Both the position numbers and the translations under genes were made by a program. Below are positions 1-10,565 of a DNA stretch of 64,000 nucleotides, piece after piece; positions within the stretch are counted from its first letter, which is position 1; each line of letters opens with the position of its first letter. The stretch is taken from NCBI GenBank assembly GCA_008508345.1, contig QNGE01000969.1, positions 140,541 to 204,540 of the forward strand, read 5' to 3'. The stretch is from Paragonimus westermani. Lineage: Eukaryota; Platyhelminthes; Trematoda; Plagiorchiida; Troglotrematidae. The notes beneath the pieces are model-generated. The model saw nothing but the letters and a program-made list of their open reading frames with translations. It did not search any database and was not told the origin of the DNA.

Positions 1-783
1 TACAAGGAATCATCCAAAATTAACCGTGCACCCTTTACGAACCAGCCCCTTTACGAGTTGCGCTACTGTGTGCAAGGCTAGTGCATGTCCGCGTCGTAAT
101 TCTCATTCATGTTCGTTCAAATACGGCAATATGCTATGTAAATTTGTTGTTGTCCGGTTATCAAAAGAATATCATGCTTGTAAAGATTATTCGGCGTATA
201 GATGATCGGTTTTGTTATCCTTCGGAATGACCTTAATTGTGTGCCAACTGACACGGAAAATTTAAGTCTCTACAAACCTCTACCGATAGTAGTGAAAGGC
301 TTTCACATGTGTGAACCGATCTGTTCCACTTTTGCTTTCATCAGTCAGGTCACTGAAACAAAAATGTTGTTTTCGTTTGGTATTGCTGCTTTTGAGACAA
401 AGTATAAGAAAATACTGAGACCCCGTGAGTATCACCGCATAACCGGTCATGTGATATCCCTCTTCCACGCAGCCCAGAATCCTGAAAGCGACATGTTGAA
501 GTTCGTGCATCCGAACTTATTTTGACAGTCAGAAATCTGAATATTTAATCAAAAGTAGGCAGACTTTGTATATATGATGAATCTTAGGTAAATGTTTTCC
601 CTAAATTCGACAGTTTACAACGTAATTTGAAGCTAAAATTTGATCGTGAAATATATTGATCTCTGTCAACTCCATAATTAGTTAAGTGATGACCATGTCA
701 ACAACAGGAGGTTATAAGGTTCACGATCGCTGGTCCAGAATAAGGTCTTCGTATATTACTTTTTTCTTTTTGTTATTCTGGTG
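1..783. other. Unrecognised sequence
   Basis: I recognise no gene or repeat here. An open plus-strand frame of about 107 codons runs from 202 to 525, and a shorter minus-strand frame overlaps it at 280-510. Neither resembles a family I know, and neither has a convincing splice site or polyadenylation signal, so I do not call a gene. Confidence 0.5.
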
Positions 784-856
<73 letters not shown>

Positions 857-870
857 GTCATCATCATCAT
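784..870. repeat. (CAT)n / (ATG)n trinucleotide microsatellite
   Basis: About 29 consecutive CAT units, with a single interrupting CGT near 856-858. The run gives a meaningless poly-isoleucine or poly-histidine translation, so any open frame across it (for example 686-901) is an artefact of the repeat. The length suggests it is polymorphic. Confidence 0.97.
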
Positions 871-1114
871 CCACAATAGCAGCTGTTCACTACATTGCTA
901 ACCTTTCAGTATTAACGGTGCGACTATGATCATGATTTTGTTTCGTCATTTGACGCGCAATTATCATCGCTGTGAGAGAGAACAAAACCAATCACCTTTA
1001 TGCTCAGTAATCCTCTGAGCGATGCTCGTGTGTATAGGCGAGCAGAATCAACAAAGTTTCACGAGATAGAATAATAAATAAGGTTACACACACAAGCTCA
1101 CTGCTGACAGACAC

Positions 1115-1720
1115 GTAATGCTATGTCGGAGAGTGTCTCCAACCAGCGGCGTGGACAGTTGCGAATTCCCCCGTCAGGTGGACGGCACCAACCAACTTTG
1201 CTCAGCAGGACGATCGAGGCTTTCATGGCCTGTGACCACGTTATCGTCTGGTCCCCCTGCGGTTTCTTTCAACCATCAGAGGACACAGTGAAAAATGCGC
1301 GGCGCGTCAGACACTCCACGGGCATACGGAGTATATAACCCAATCAGTGAAGACTGTGTGTTTCATTACCTCAGTTATAGATTGCTAACCTGCGGATTTA
1401 GCGAGCACACACTGACGGACTGTCGCATTGGTCACAGATTTTACCCATCTGATTCAGGTTAAGTGGTGAAGACTACGATGGTCAAATACCAAAAGTCCAT
1501 GTGTGGCTAATGCACGAATGGACCAGGTCTCTGATTCCTTTAGGAAAAATGCTGATATAAATACCTTGTAGACTTTGTCTGTGGTCAACAGACGGACGTC
1601 TTTGCTATACCGCAAGTGATGGAGGGTGGCGGATTTACTATGCGCTTTCACTGTCCTTGTGGACATCTCGTCAGCAATATTACAAGCTAGTGATATTTCT
1701 CTGCTCAGTAAGGTTAAGCT
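1115..1720 (-). pseudogene. LINE 1 C-terminal RT region (broken)
   Basis: The minus-strand frame at 1454-1666 reads DEMSTRTVKAHSK then VYKVFISAFF and ESETWSIRA, ending VFDHRSL. These match the thumb and connection region of flatworm LINEs (usually VLLYGSETWPLRAED..VFDHRCLR). Continuing in other frames, LGYILRMP (near 1340) corresponds to the WLGHVLRMP motif, and DQTITWSQAMK followed by CPRRWLETLSDIA (1262-1118) matches the very C terminus. Several stops interrupt it. This fixes the 3' end of the element at about 1.1 kb and its orientation. No poly-A or microsatellite tail is obvious after it. Confidence 0.8.
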
Positions 1721-2686
1721 ATCGACAGTCTCAAAAAGCCTGTCAGCAATAACAAAAACATGATCAGTGACAGTACTTCACACTTTGAAGATAGTCACAT
1801 GATGTGCTGGTGCCTTTTTAAAATAGGCTTGACTGTGGGTATGGATCAGTCATGGATCGACTCTCCGCTGTCTGATAGGGAACGGACGAGTATGATCAGT
1901 TCAGGCAACAGTCTTCTACCATTATCTGTGAAAAGTGTCGAAAAAAGAAGACTCGGATCTTGGACCTCATTACGGTTCGATAATTTGGACTCCAAAGCCG
2001 CTTCAGATTCTGACGGAGAATTGTGTGAAATGTAACAACTAACTACACAATCTCCACCATCCACAGATGAATGAGCGGTCTTAGGCCAACTGAACTGTTC
2101 CTCAAAATACTCGGCTCATCTGACAGGTCACTGCGACCAGCTGTAAACTCATGGGCCGTCTTTTTCACATACGGTCTCACGAACGCCTTGCTGAAGATCG
2201 GAGGAAGCACAAATCGGAGAAAACAGAACCCGCCTACTTTCCGGTAAAAACGTCTTCCTCATCTTTTGACTTGCTCAGGCAGGTAAGCATCAAGGTCCTC
2301 ACACAGACTCTTCGTAAGTTAGCGTCTCAGTTCATGGCGATACTTTTCGTAATCGGATTAAGCAGGATTAGGCATCGTTTGTTCATAAGTTCCGCTGGAT
2401 CAGAAGAAATTCACTTCTGTCCTATCTACAGTGTTGTTTTGAAATAAACTTTCCACAAGATGTTCGCATAGTTGTTGATATTCTTACCGACCTCTCGTTT
2501 GGGTCACTTCACTGTTGTGACCTGGGCAGATTAAATGTCAGTGCTGTTCGATAAGTGTTTTGTGTACCCGCGTCCCTCAGTATCAACTGAGTAGTTTTTG
2601 TTTGTGCTCAGAGGGCCTCTGATTAAGTATGAAAACAAATCGGGCACGAACAATGGCATGGCCTGTGTAAATGTGGTTGCTCCGAC

Positions 2687-3389
2687 CTAAGCGTCAGTCT
2701 TTAATGGAGTGACGCCAACGATAACTGACGGCGGACTAATCAGTTTGCTCCTATGGTTGAGCTGTACAGAATGGTCTCCACATGTCGCATTATTTCCTTT
2801 ATGCTGAAATGTTCCAGTCGAAACATAGGGCCCGTGATTATGCGCATACTTATGAAAACCGGTCACCCGAATACCGAGCATATCGCCCGGCTGCTCCCCA
2901 TCATGAATAAGGCGACCGAGTTGTGTATTCGCATCACCGGCAAACACAACGATGTCGGCGTGCTTAGTTTGTATCAGAAGAAAAAAGACGGAATCGTAGA
3001 TTGTGCTCATGACAGTATCTGGACCATCACTTGTTGGAGCATACGCAGGTGTAACAAATAATGTCTTTCCTGCATGTTTCGACAGATTTTTGCCGACGAC
3101 CCATAGATGATCAGTCACTGGGATTCAGTTGAGTATGTTCAGTTCTGCATTTGAGCTCAATACAATTCCCACTTCAGTCTGACCGCAAGATGCTACCTTA
3201 TTGTCGCCATGGATCTTGAAGAAGGACCACATACCCAAGGGCAAACCTAGATAAGAGATAATGTTAAGGTCGTGAAGACTTGTAAAGACAGTACATTTAC
3301 AATTCCAGACTCGAGAATGTGCTAGCTAGAACAGCTTGCTGACATAGTTGTTGACGAGTGGTGATGTTAAAAGCGCCAATGTCTACCGG
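2687..3389 (-). pseudogene. LINE 1 endonuclease domain (broken)
   Basis: The 143-codon frame at 2687-3118 carries the hallmarks of an AP-type LINE endonuclease: LFVTPAYAPTSDG in the first half, then ADIVVFAGDANTQLGRL, which corresponds to the family's D-x-N active-site strand (usually GDMNAQVGRL). Further upstream, in another frame, DNKVASCGQTEVGIVLSS (around 3185-3130) matches the stretch before it, and PVDIGAFN near 3389 matches the domain start. The catalytic histidine strand (normally SDHALV) is not visible. In the living element this enzyme nicks the target DNA to prime reverse transcription. At least two frameshifts separate the pieces. The product is inferred from family resemblance read by eye. 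Confidence 0.8.
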
Positions 3390-3400
3390 TTGTGGTAGTC

Positions 3401-4020
3401 TGCAGAGAGAACGGTTAACAACGGTGGAGCAGAAGGGTGAAAATGAGTGCACTGGTCCGTCAGGACAGCGATAACTTCTGCTAATTCCCAGTCGTTTATG
3501 CTGTGGAAGGAGGCAGACTTGACTGACCTCACCCCGAGTCTCTGACTCAAAAGTCTGACCTGCGGGACAACAGGATACAGGGTCTTCTTGGGGGACTCCA
3601 CTCGAGACTTACGACTCAACATTCTGATTCACTTAGCAGCTGGGCGCTTGCTTAGCCCGAGGGCGTGGTGAATAAGACAGTGTTATCTGATTCTGATCAT
3701 TGCTGCGCGCAGTGTACGTGTTCGAAGATAAACCAGGCTTCTGAGTGATACCGGAATTTTTTCGACCGTACTGGATAATACGCCGGTGGTCATGGTCAAC
3801 TGTTGGGTGATGAGAGTGCTCTGTATTTGAGGGTGCCTTTTCTAAACACCCTCTTCCTGATAAGGAAGACAGCAGTGCCCCAATTATAAAATTAGTGCTG
3901 TTGTGTGTCCATAGGATCGTGCCTTGCAACCTAAGCACTCCTACACGGTCGCTAGTACAACATGCAATCCTGAATGCATCTGTTTTTCGCCTGACTGCTC
4001 ACCTTTGACCTGTATGACAT
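3401..4020. other. Unrecognised sequence 5' of LINE 1
   Basis: This may include the 5' untranslated region of LINE 1. Minus-strand open frames at 3383-3622 and 3633-3938 show no recognisable domain. Confidence 0.4.
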
Positions 4021-4021
4021 G

Positions 4022-4250
4022 AATGCATCTGGAAGAACCGAAGTCCTAATCAGTATAGCCCTCCGAATCAATGCAGTACACAAGTCTGACCACCAAGCCA
4101 AGGTAGGCTGACAAACGCTTACTGAAGCGCCTACGTCAAATCACGCCATCCATCCACGAGACTTGTACGATGTGGCATGTGAGTCACACATTAAGGGAGT
4201 TTTGAATGACTGGTACAGGAAGGAAGAGGCTACGATGACGCGCGAGTTTG
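4022..4250 (+). repeat. Short dispersed repeat, copy 1 (coding-like)
   Basis: Positions 4037-4113 align with 16078-16154, with roughly four in five bases identical and no gaps. In the plus frame the shared block reads TEVLISIALRINAVHKSDHQ here and TEILASIACRIKAAHKHDHH in the other copy, and several differences are synonymous or conservative. Both copies lie beyond the 5' end of a minus-strand LINE, although those two LINEs are from different families. A TGA follows at about 4110. A downstream block around 4146-4215 (ATCCACGA...) may align loosely with 16210-16245. It could be a piece of an unknown element's ORF or part of a LINE 5' region. Confidence 0.6.
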
Positions 4251-4259
4251 TCTAGCATT

Positions 4260-5990
4260 CTCATTCATCTCAAAAAATCGTACCTCAACACCATAACAAT
4301 CAGGTCGTCTTCATACAGGCCATGTTACTTGGGAAACTCGAAAAGTGTTTCGTGTGGGTCACAATATTCTAAGTTTTAGTGGCTTTTCCTGCAATGGTGT
4401 TTACCACGACTTTTCAGCCTTCTGTCGGGATCGGAATTGGAGGTCCTGAGCTGTTGTGGATTTAACAGGAACAGTCCCTTGAACAGCCAAGTCGTTTATA
4501 TAAGACATTTTTGCTTTGTGCTCCTGCGCATTTGCTGTTTTCATCCCTAGGACGACTTGAAAATACGGAGTGTTACACAAAATGCTTCATTTATGAGTAA
4601 AGACCCAGATTCTTTAGGGTTTATGTCAAGTTTTGACGTGTACTGAATATGTATCTCCAGAGTCTCCTGTCATGGAAATTGACACTTTTATTGACAGCTG
4701 CGCAGCAGTTCGTTTGGACATACTTGACACGTCATGTGTGTTGCATGCTAGGAATCTGATTGGTTTGATGTCATCTTTACCACCTTCGACCCTCACAAAA
4801 TCTGTGACCCTTCCTACACATTCGGAAGCACGTTTCAATTTAGCTTTCCTTAACAACACGCGGTTGCTTGCAGTCTCCAGGTATCTTCACCTGGTAGCTT
4901 TGACCATTCTACTGTGAAGGTGTCTCAAGGTTCTCGGTATGGTACACCACAGGATTTTAATTCGTTGTGGGGAAAGCAGAGTTGGATATCGGCAGTCTAT
5001 TCTCGCCTACTATTAGGGGTTTGGAGAGGTACTGTATTTATTGAATTTGAGCTTACTTGTTCACAATGACTCGTCTACATAATGATATCAGTTGATCAGT
5101 TACACCCTCTTCTGTTTCGACATTGGCTCCACTTGGGAAACAACAATTATTCCAGCGGATAGATTTTGCTTCTCCATAAGCAGAAGATTCCGTGGGAAGA
5201 AAAGGTTGAAAAGATGAAAGAACTTTCACTAGTAAAGTGCATTTTAATGTCTAGCAGACGTGGATCAAACAGTTCAGCCACAATATGCACTCACATATTA
5301 CTTGTTTACAAAAGTTACCAAAAACTCCTGTAAATCAAAAGCAAATGGAGTGGGGGTGAACCTTTCTGCCAAAAAACTTGTTGTCGATGTCGAAAGGTTC
5401 AAGGGAAATTTCAAAAGAATGAAATACAAATCTTTCTCAGCTCCTACATGATTCTCATTTGCTGATGCGTCTGTTCCATTTGAGAGCTTAGTTATTTATG
5501 AACAGCTAATCAGTGAAAGTTCAACAAAGAAAATGGATCAATCAGTTTTAAGGAATATACCAACCTTCGACGGAGTTACTTGTTCAACGTTTCGTAAACC
5601 GCAGAACTGTCCACTGCTTAAAAGTGGTGCGCATCAGGCAAAACTGAAAATGGGGTGACCTAATTTTGCTCGATTTTATGAACGCCTGTAACAACGAAAG
5701 CCTTCGAACACTGATCCCATTTCACGTTTGTTTCTTGGACCGGTAGAGTAAGGGAAGGAAACTTCCAAATTCTCAACTAATCTGCTATCCGGTCCTTTGC
5801 CGTCCATATTTCGTGCAATTACTTTACAAAGCGTGATCAGTTTACGCAGTTAAGCGGTCAATCCCTATCATCACTCGACGGTGACCATCCTCGCGTTCTC
5901 CAGATATGGGTTGGTAGAACAGAACTTCAGCATTTGTGAAACCTGTGCTTTTATTCTGCGCGCCTTGCTATTCGCCGTTTAAGAATAGGC
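4260..5990. other. Unrecognised sequence
   Basis: Overlapping open frames occur on both strands at 4626-4917 (77 and 94 codons) with no family I know. The minus-strand reading from about 4900 to 4300 stays fairly open between single stops and could be an old element ORF, but I cannot name it. Confidence 0.4.
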
Positions 5991-5994
5991 TACT

Positions 5995-6215
5995 CAGTTC
6001 ACCACGGGCACTCCGGGCATTACTCACAGATGGGTTTGGCTAACGTGGGTGCTTCACGAAAGTTTGGCCCGAGTTCAAATCCAGGCAGTGGCAAACACAT
6101 GCACTACCGACGAGCTGCAGCAAGACAGAAACTCGAGTCTAACGGTTTTCTTCGAAATAAGATGGCTGAGAAGAACTGTTAATTCTTTAACATGATTGCC
6201 GTCCAGAGTGGAGTC
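5995..6215 (+). repeat. TIR/tRNA-like element, copy 1 (plus orientation)
   Basis: A B-box-like stretch GAGTTCAAATCC (about 6071-6082), with an A-box-like TGGCTAACGTGG upstream (about 6038), is followed by GTGGCAAACACATGCACTAC and, further on, AAACTCGAGTCTA. The complement of the complete copy at 10052-10402 has the same features in the same order (GGCCGGAGTTCAAATCCCGG, GCACTACTGATGAGC, AAACTCGAGTCTAGTGCTTC). The tRNA-like part is therefore on the plus strand here. The outer arms are badly decayed. Confidence 0.65.
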
Positions 6216-6934
6216 TGTTACCATTTTGCTCTATTGTATCGCACTATTCTTCATACCTGTTATGTTCATTGTACATATAAACCAATTGTCTATTGTTCGA
6301 ATTAATACTCACTTCGTCCTCGCGCTTTTCACCTTCTGCCTCCACGCGGTCGTGGTTGTCGTGGACTAACCGTGACAACGTTCTTTTAGTACGATGGAGG
6401 AATCGAATTCGCTGGAATCTCTTTGTTGCCTCAACTCTTCTTTCCATTACACGAGCTTATGCACGGTGTACCAAGAGGGCGTATGTGTGCGTCCGTCTAA
6501 TCGAGGCTTAGGATTGGACGGCCTGCTCACTTCCTCCAAATCACAGACAAAGGCGACCAGCTTAGCAAGTCACTAAGTTTGCGAAACGCTTGCTGTATAT
6601 TCCAACGGACGACCGTTTTGAAGTGAACTTGAAGAGGTTTGACTTGCAGCATGACAATTTTTCGACGGGTTTATGTCAATTTGCTGTGTCGTAGTACCGG
6701 CGCTTACTGATCGAAGCAAGTTGTACAGAAGTACTTTTGCAACTTTATGTTACATTACGAGGGCGTACAATTTTGTGGTGATTGTTTTCCATATATTTTA
6801 TTTTATTTAAAACAGACTTTTTTCTGGTGTTGGTTACGATTACTATCTACCTTGTGATACGGAGGACAGTGCCGCACAGCTTTGTTCATGGGGTAGATTT
6901 ATTTTTTAAAATTTTATTACTTATAAGTAGCGTG
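6216..6934. other. Unrecognised sequence
   Basis: Small overlapping open frames at 6244-6576 on both strands have no recognisable product. The stretch after 6780 is AT-rich. Confidence 0.4.
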
Positions 6935-7104
6935 GCATATTGGGAAATTTAGGCAAACTCCGATGGCGAAACGTCTGGACTTTGGCTGGATTCGAGCCAA
7001 CGAGAGGGACGACAGGCCTAGAAACGGCGAATTTTCTACCAGATGGTTTAAGAAACCACACTGAGAGCTCATGGATTCCACATTCAGACCTAGTTACCCA
7101 CCTG
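6935..7104 (-). repeat. tRNA-derived SINE, copy A (minus strand)
   Basis: On the minus strand an A-box region with CATCTGGTAGAAAATTCGCC (7047-7028) is followed, about 40 bases on, by a clear Pol III B box, TGGCTCGAATCC (6997-6986), and then CAGCCAAAGTCCAGACG. The minus-strand copy at 44755-44845 has the same layout (CGCATCCAGCCAAAGCCCTGAC). An open frame crosses it on each strand (6921-7118 minus, 6940-7245 plus), but the conserved pieces are Pol III promoter blocks, so I read the frames as SINE sequence and not as a gene. Confidence 0.65.
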
Positions 7105-9299
7105 CCCAACTGTGTCATACGAATCCATCAAGTGACCCAGAATATTGGCTGCTACGGTGTGTTTCTTGATCAATTCACACTGGAATCCACCAACGCCAGC
7201 CCTCGTTTTCTACACAGTAGGTGTGCATCGCTATTGATGAGCTAGCTGGGCAGAAGTTGAGGTACATGGTTGGCTCGAGCAAGAACGGGTGGGTAGAATT
7301 CCATATATGGGTAAATAACAGTTTTTCGATTATGACTGTACGTAATCCGCACTCACTCAGTTGTTACGAAAACTTGGTCAGGTTTTCTGAAAGGCGTTGC
7401 TGTCATTGAAATACAGGTTTATTTTAACTGTAATGCTTTCAGAGAAGTTTCATGTTTCATTGCTGAATAATATGATGTGGGAATTCTAAATCTTGTCTCC
7501 AATGCTTCTGGGCCTACGTAAGTATTCTGTTGTTCAGTCTGACATTCCTACCATAGGGAAGTGAAAACCGAGCAGTTTGCCCATTTTAAGGGGACACACT
7601 TATCGACTTTTCTGGTGGTAATTTTCGGCCGCTGATAGCGAATTGGTTGCACTATCTTCTCGAGAGGTCACGAAATCGGGTAATTTAAAACAGCCATATC
7701 AAACTTTTCGTACCGGTTATGTTCTAACATTCAACGTACTTTTTGTACAGAACAGCAGACTCGTTTAGTCATCTGATCGGCTAAGCCAGACAGAATTTCA
7801 CAGCAACATCGTGATAACCCAACAGTCACTAAATGAAAAATTGCATCACATCTCACCAGAGTATTTGCACACTTAACAATGGTTTATCACCATACATCGA
7901 GCGAATTTCCTCAAGAACCAGCGGTTCGCCAGAGGCGTTCATAGAATTTGTGAAAAGTGAATAGGTTAGAAGAGACGGACGGGGATTATGTACTTCTGAA
8001 TTTGTGTTGGTTGGTCCAGAAAAAGAAACAGAGTCGGAAGATTGTTTCAATTTCGAACGGCCAGCAATAGAAAGACCGCGAAATCAGAGGACATTGTGCG
8101 TGGTAGAACCCCAACCACTACTTATCAAACATAAAACAATCGCAATGTAACATAAAGCAGACAGGTACTGACTAGCATTGGCAGTGAGAAGTCGAATACA
8201 CCTTCATTTTAGTGCAATGGTTCCGATGATCAAGTTATCTGAGTCCCTGGTTCAGTGTCTTGAATACGTGCAACAAGTTTGCGCTTGAATTAATCTATCG
8301 ATGATGCAGTCACGACACATTCTGGTGGGTGGCTTTTTGAGAACTACTGCAGGCTGCGCAGCCTATCTGGATGGGGTAGAGTACAGTTTCCTGACTCATC
8401 TTACAAATCTATGTTGTACTTTCTAATAAGAGTGATTCCCTTCACAAACTAAACACAAAAACTCAGGCATCTAGTTCAAGACTGGGGTGTACTAACATAG
8501 CTGAGCATAATAGTGAATCCAACTGAGTAATCAGCCTCCTGTATTCCGTCACTTATCGGGCATGCTTTCTCAGTGAACCTCGACCAAGCATCCTGCTGGA
8601 AATTATGGAAATTTGCAGCTGAGAACTCACTTGTGTTTTAGACACCTGTGCTGATCTACGGACTCCTTTGCTTCTGAGACAGTTAGCAAAAATATCTCGC
8701 CCATAGATCATTCACTGCAGACCAAGTATATATTTATACACAAGAACGTGAAGTTTCTTTTCAGGGCAAATTTATATAATTGCCTAGCTCATGTTTTGAC
8801 TAGCATTGTTTTCTGGACCTAGAATTGACTCAGATGAATCCGTCTGTAATGTGTTGTCAGTCATGGGGATTGATAAGTAGAAAACTACTGATATGTAGCG
8901 GAGGATCTGTCTGGAGAATGTGTTGTTATCAAAAATGTCACCCGGATGATAACTAAGTTGGGCACGATGCAGGTAATCAAAAATATAGTTGACTGGGAAC
9001 GCGAACCGTGGATATATCTTTGTACTTAAGTGATTGCGCGCTGAATGTCGGTCAATGAACCTCTGTGTGACAATCCGGGGTCACAAAATATACTCTAACT
9101 TCTATTTTCAGTACACATTGGGAAACTAGGAATAAGCGATAAGTCTCACCAGGTAGACATGGTAGCACTGGGACTGAGCAATTTTGTTGTGGTCGCAAAG
9201 TACATTTGGTCCGATAGGCTGCTTGTTGCTGAACATCCATTACATGGTGCACAAAAATTCACAACCATGACAACATACAATATTTTGCACAGCTGCCGT
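7105..9299. other. Unrecognised sequence
   Basis: I see no gene, RNA or repeat in these 2.2 kb. Open frames are short (for example 7853-8050 minus and 9052-9252 minus) and unremarkable. Confidence 0.5.
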
Positions 9300-9539
9300 G
9301 GATTCATTTAATTTGTATCAGTATGGCCACAGTATGTGTTGTTGTCATGTCTCGCACAACACATGTACACGTTTTCAATATTCGCTTCTAGTTCTAAGTC
9401 TTCCTGGAGTTCAGACCGATCCTTTTGTTTCTGTACGTCTGAGTCGCAATATGCTGCACACAAACGAAACTGCATGATGCATAACATTTCCTCATTTGAG
9501 GTTCCTTGAGTCTTTCGCATCTGCGGAGAAAGCCTTACT

Positions 9540-10050
9540 GATTTATGGCTCGATGATCTCCTTTCGATTTGCCGTGTCGGCATATTGTAACACTTCGCTA
9601 ATTCACTGTCATGTACTCGTGTCGTCTCGCCGTTCCATTCGATCGTGCATATCTAGCCCCGTCTGGTGAGTATCACATATGGATCTTTCCATCTAGACAA
9701 GGGTGTCCTTGGTCATTGACCACTATCACCTGTGTTTCTGTGATATTGATAATTCACCTTTTCTTCTGTCTCGAACATTCTGGCCTTGTCAAGCCACTGA
9801 GCTGCTAACTTTTGTGTTAAATATGTTTGCGAAGTTTCCGAGTTCCGTTTTCGACGACTGATTGTCTAGTAGGATAACTGGACGGTGATCATATTCCATT
9901 ATCCCTTTCCACTAAAAATTGACGGATTCTACTGCGCATCAACTGGAATGGCCATTTCGTCGTGATTTTTTGAACAGACACACGATTGACTAATGACACC
10001 AAAGTTAGAGTAGAAGCTTAGTAACCTCCATTGGATGATAACCAGTCTTA
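9540..10050 (-). pseudogene. Gypsy integrase, 3' part and C-terminal tail
   Basis: Just beyond the inserted element, the minus strand resumes with TGYHPME (integrase YHP motif). Further down, frames at 9780-9540 read WLDKARMFE, then LSRWKDPYVILTRRG, a stop, and TIEWNGETTRVHDSELAKCY. The latter resembles the small beta-rich domain at the end of Gypsy integrases (K...W.GPY.V......Y.I......T..VH...L). The open frame 9308-9583 continues from it (PTRQIERRSSSHKS) and probably marks the end of the polyprotein. Frameshifts and stops are present. Confidence 0.65.
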
Positions 10051-10051
10051 G

Positions 10052-10402
10052 TTTATTCTCAATTTAAACATCACACATTTGATTGCAGCCTTCGCATTCA
10101 GATAGACATTCCAGCCAGCCTCATTAGAAAAGAAGCACTAGACTCGAGTTTCGCTCTCATTAGAGCTCATCAGTAGTGCATATCCTTGCCACGGCCGGGA
10201 TTTGAACTCCGGCCATTCCAATCATGGGGCAACCGTGTTAACCACTGCGCCATTGGCCTCACATTAGGCATGACCGAATTATCAAATCTGAACGCTCAAC
10301 CACTCTCGCTAGTGCTTCTTTCAGAAAGAGGTTGGCTGGAATGTCTATCTGAATGCGAAGGCTGCAATCAAATGTGAGCGATGGTCAACTTGAAGATTAC
10401 TT
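10052..10402 (-). mobile_element. TIR element with tRNA-like core, copy 2 (nearly complete)
   Basis: The left arm, beginning CACATTTGATTGCAGCC at 10074, is the near-perfect reverse complement of the right arm ending GGCTGCAATCAAATGTG at 10376. Pairing extends inward to AGAAGCACTAG (10130-10140 against 10310-10320) and, more weakly, outward to about 10058 and 10396, giving arms of roughly 70-85 bases. The centre, on the minus strand, has a Pol III A box TGGCGCAGTGG (10252-10242) and B box GAGTTCAAATCCC (10210-10198) at tRNA-like spacing. It sits inside the Gypsy integrase. No protein is encoded. Other copies lie at 6.0, 23.3, 46.6, 49.7 and 58.9 kb. Confidence 0.88.
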
Positions 10403-10403
10403 T

Positions 10404-10565
10404 TATGTCCGTCTGATTTTCGGTATTTGCGTACAAATATGAAATCCCTCGCTTTCAAAGCATGATACGTGATCCGTCAAGATAGCCTTTGGCACATCGT
10501 GGTGAGTCGTGATGTGCTTCACTACCATGCCTTCAACCGTGGCGGCTGCTGGCCTGAAACGCCCG
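10404..10565 (-). pseudogene. Gypsy integrase core, 5' part
   Basis: On the minus strand one frame reads ATVEGMVVKHITTHHDVPKA, then ILTDHVSCFESEGF. This fits the retroviral-type integrase core, where a helix is followed by G.P..I.SD.G..F.S carrying the second catalytic Asp (here the D of LTD). The frame ends with KIRRT, corresponding to the usual IR.T..T.YHP. The next expected residues, GYHPME, appear at about 10032-10015, on the far side of the TIR element at 10052-10402. The integrase was therefore interrupted by that insertion. Confidence 0.7.

Larger units (their letters stand above)
1085..3400 (-). mobile_element. LINE 1: degraded non-LTR retrotransposon, minus strand
   Basis: Read on the minus strand, this stretch gives, in frame-shifted pieces, the order of domains of an AP-endonuclease LINE: the start of the endonuclease (PVDIGAFN near 3389), the endonuclease body (3240-2690), a linker, and the C-terminal part of the RT polypeptide (1720-1115). 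Stops and frameshifts occur throughout, so it is dead. The distance between the endonuclease and the C-terminal part is short for a family whose ORF is normally about 1,000 codons, and I find no YADD or FADD motif, so much of the RT palm seems deleted. It belongs to a different family from the LINE at 12.6-15.8 kb, judging by endonuclease and C-terminal motifs. RTE-like or CR1-like placement is open. Confidence 0.85.

Noticed and set aside
686..901. Plus-strand frame of 71 codons with poly-isoleucine
   Set aside because: It is the CAT microsatellite read in one frame.
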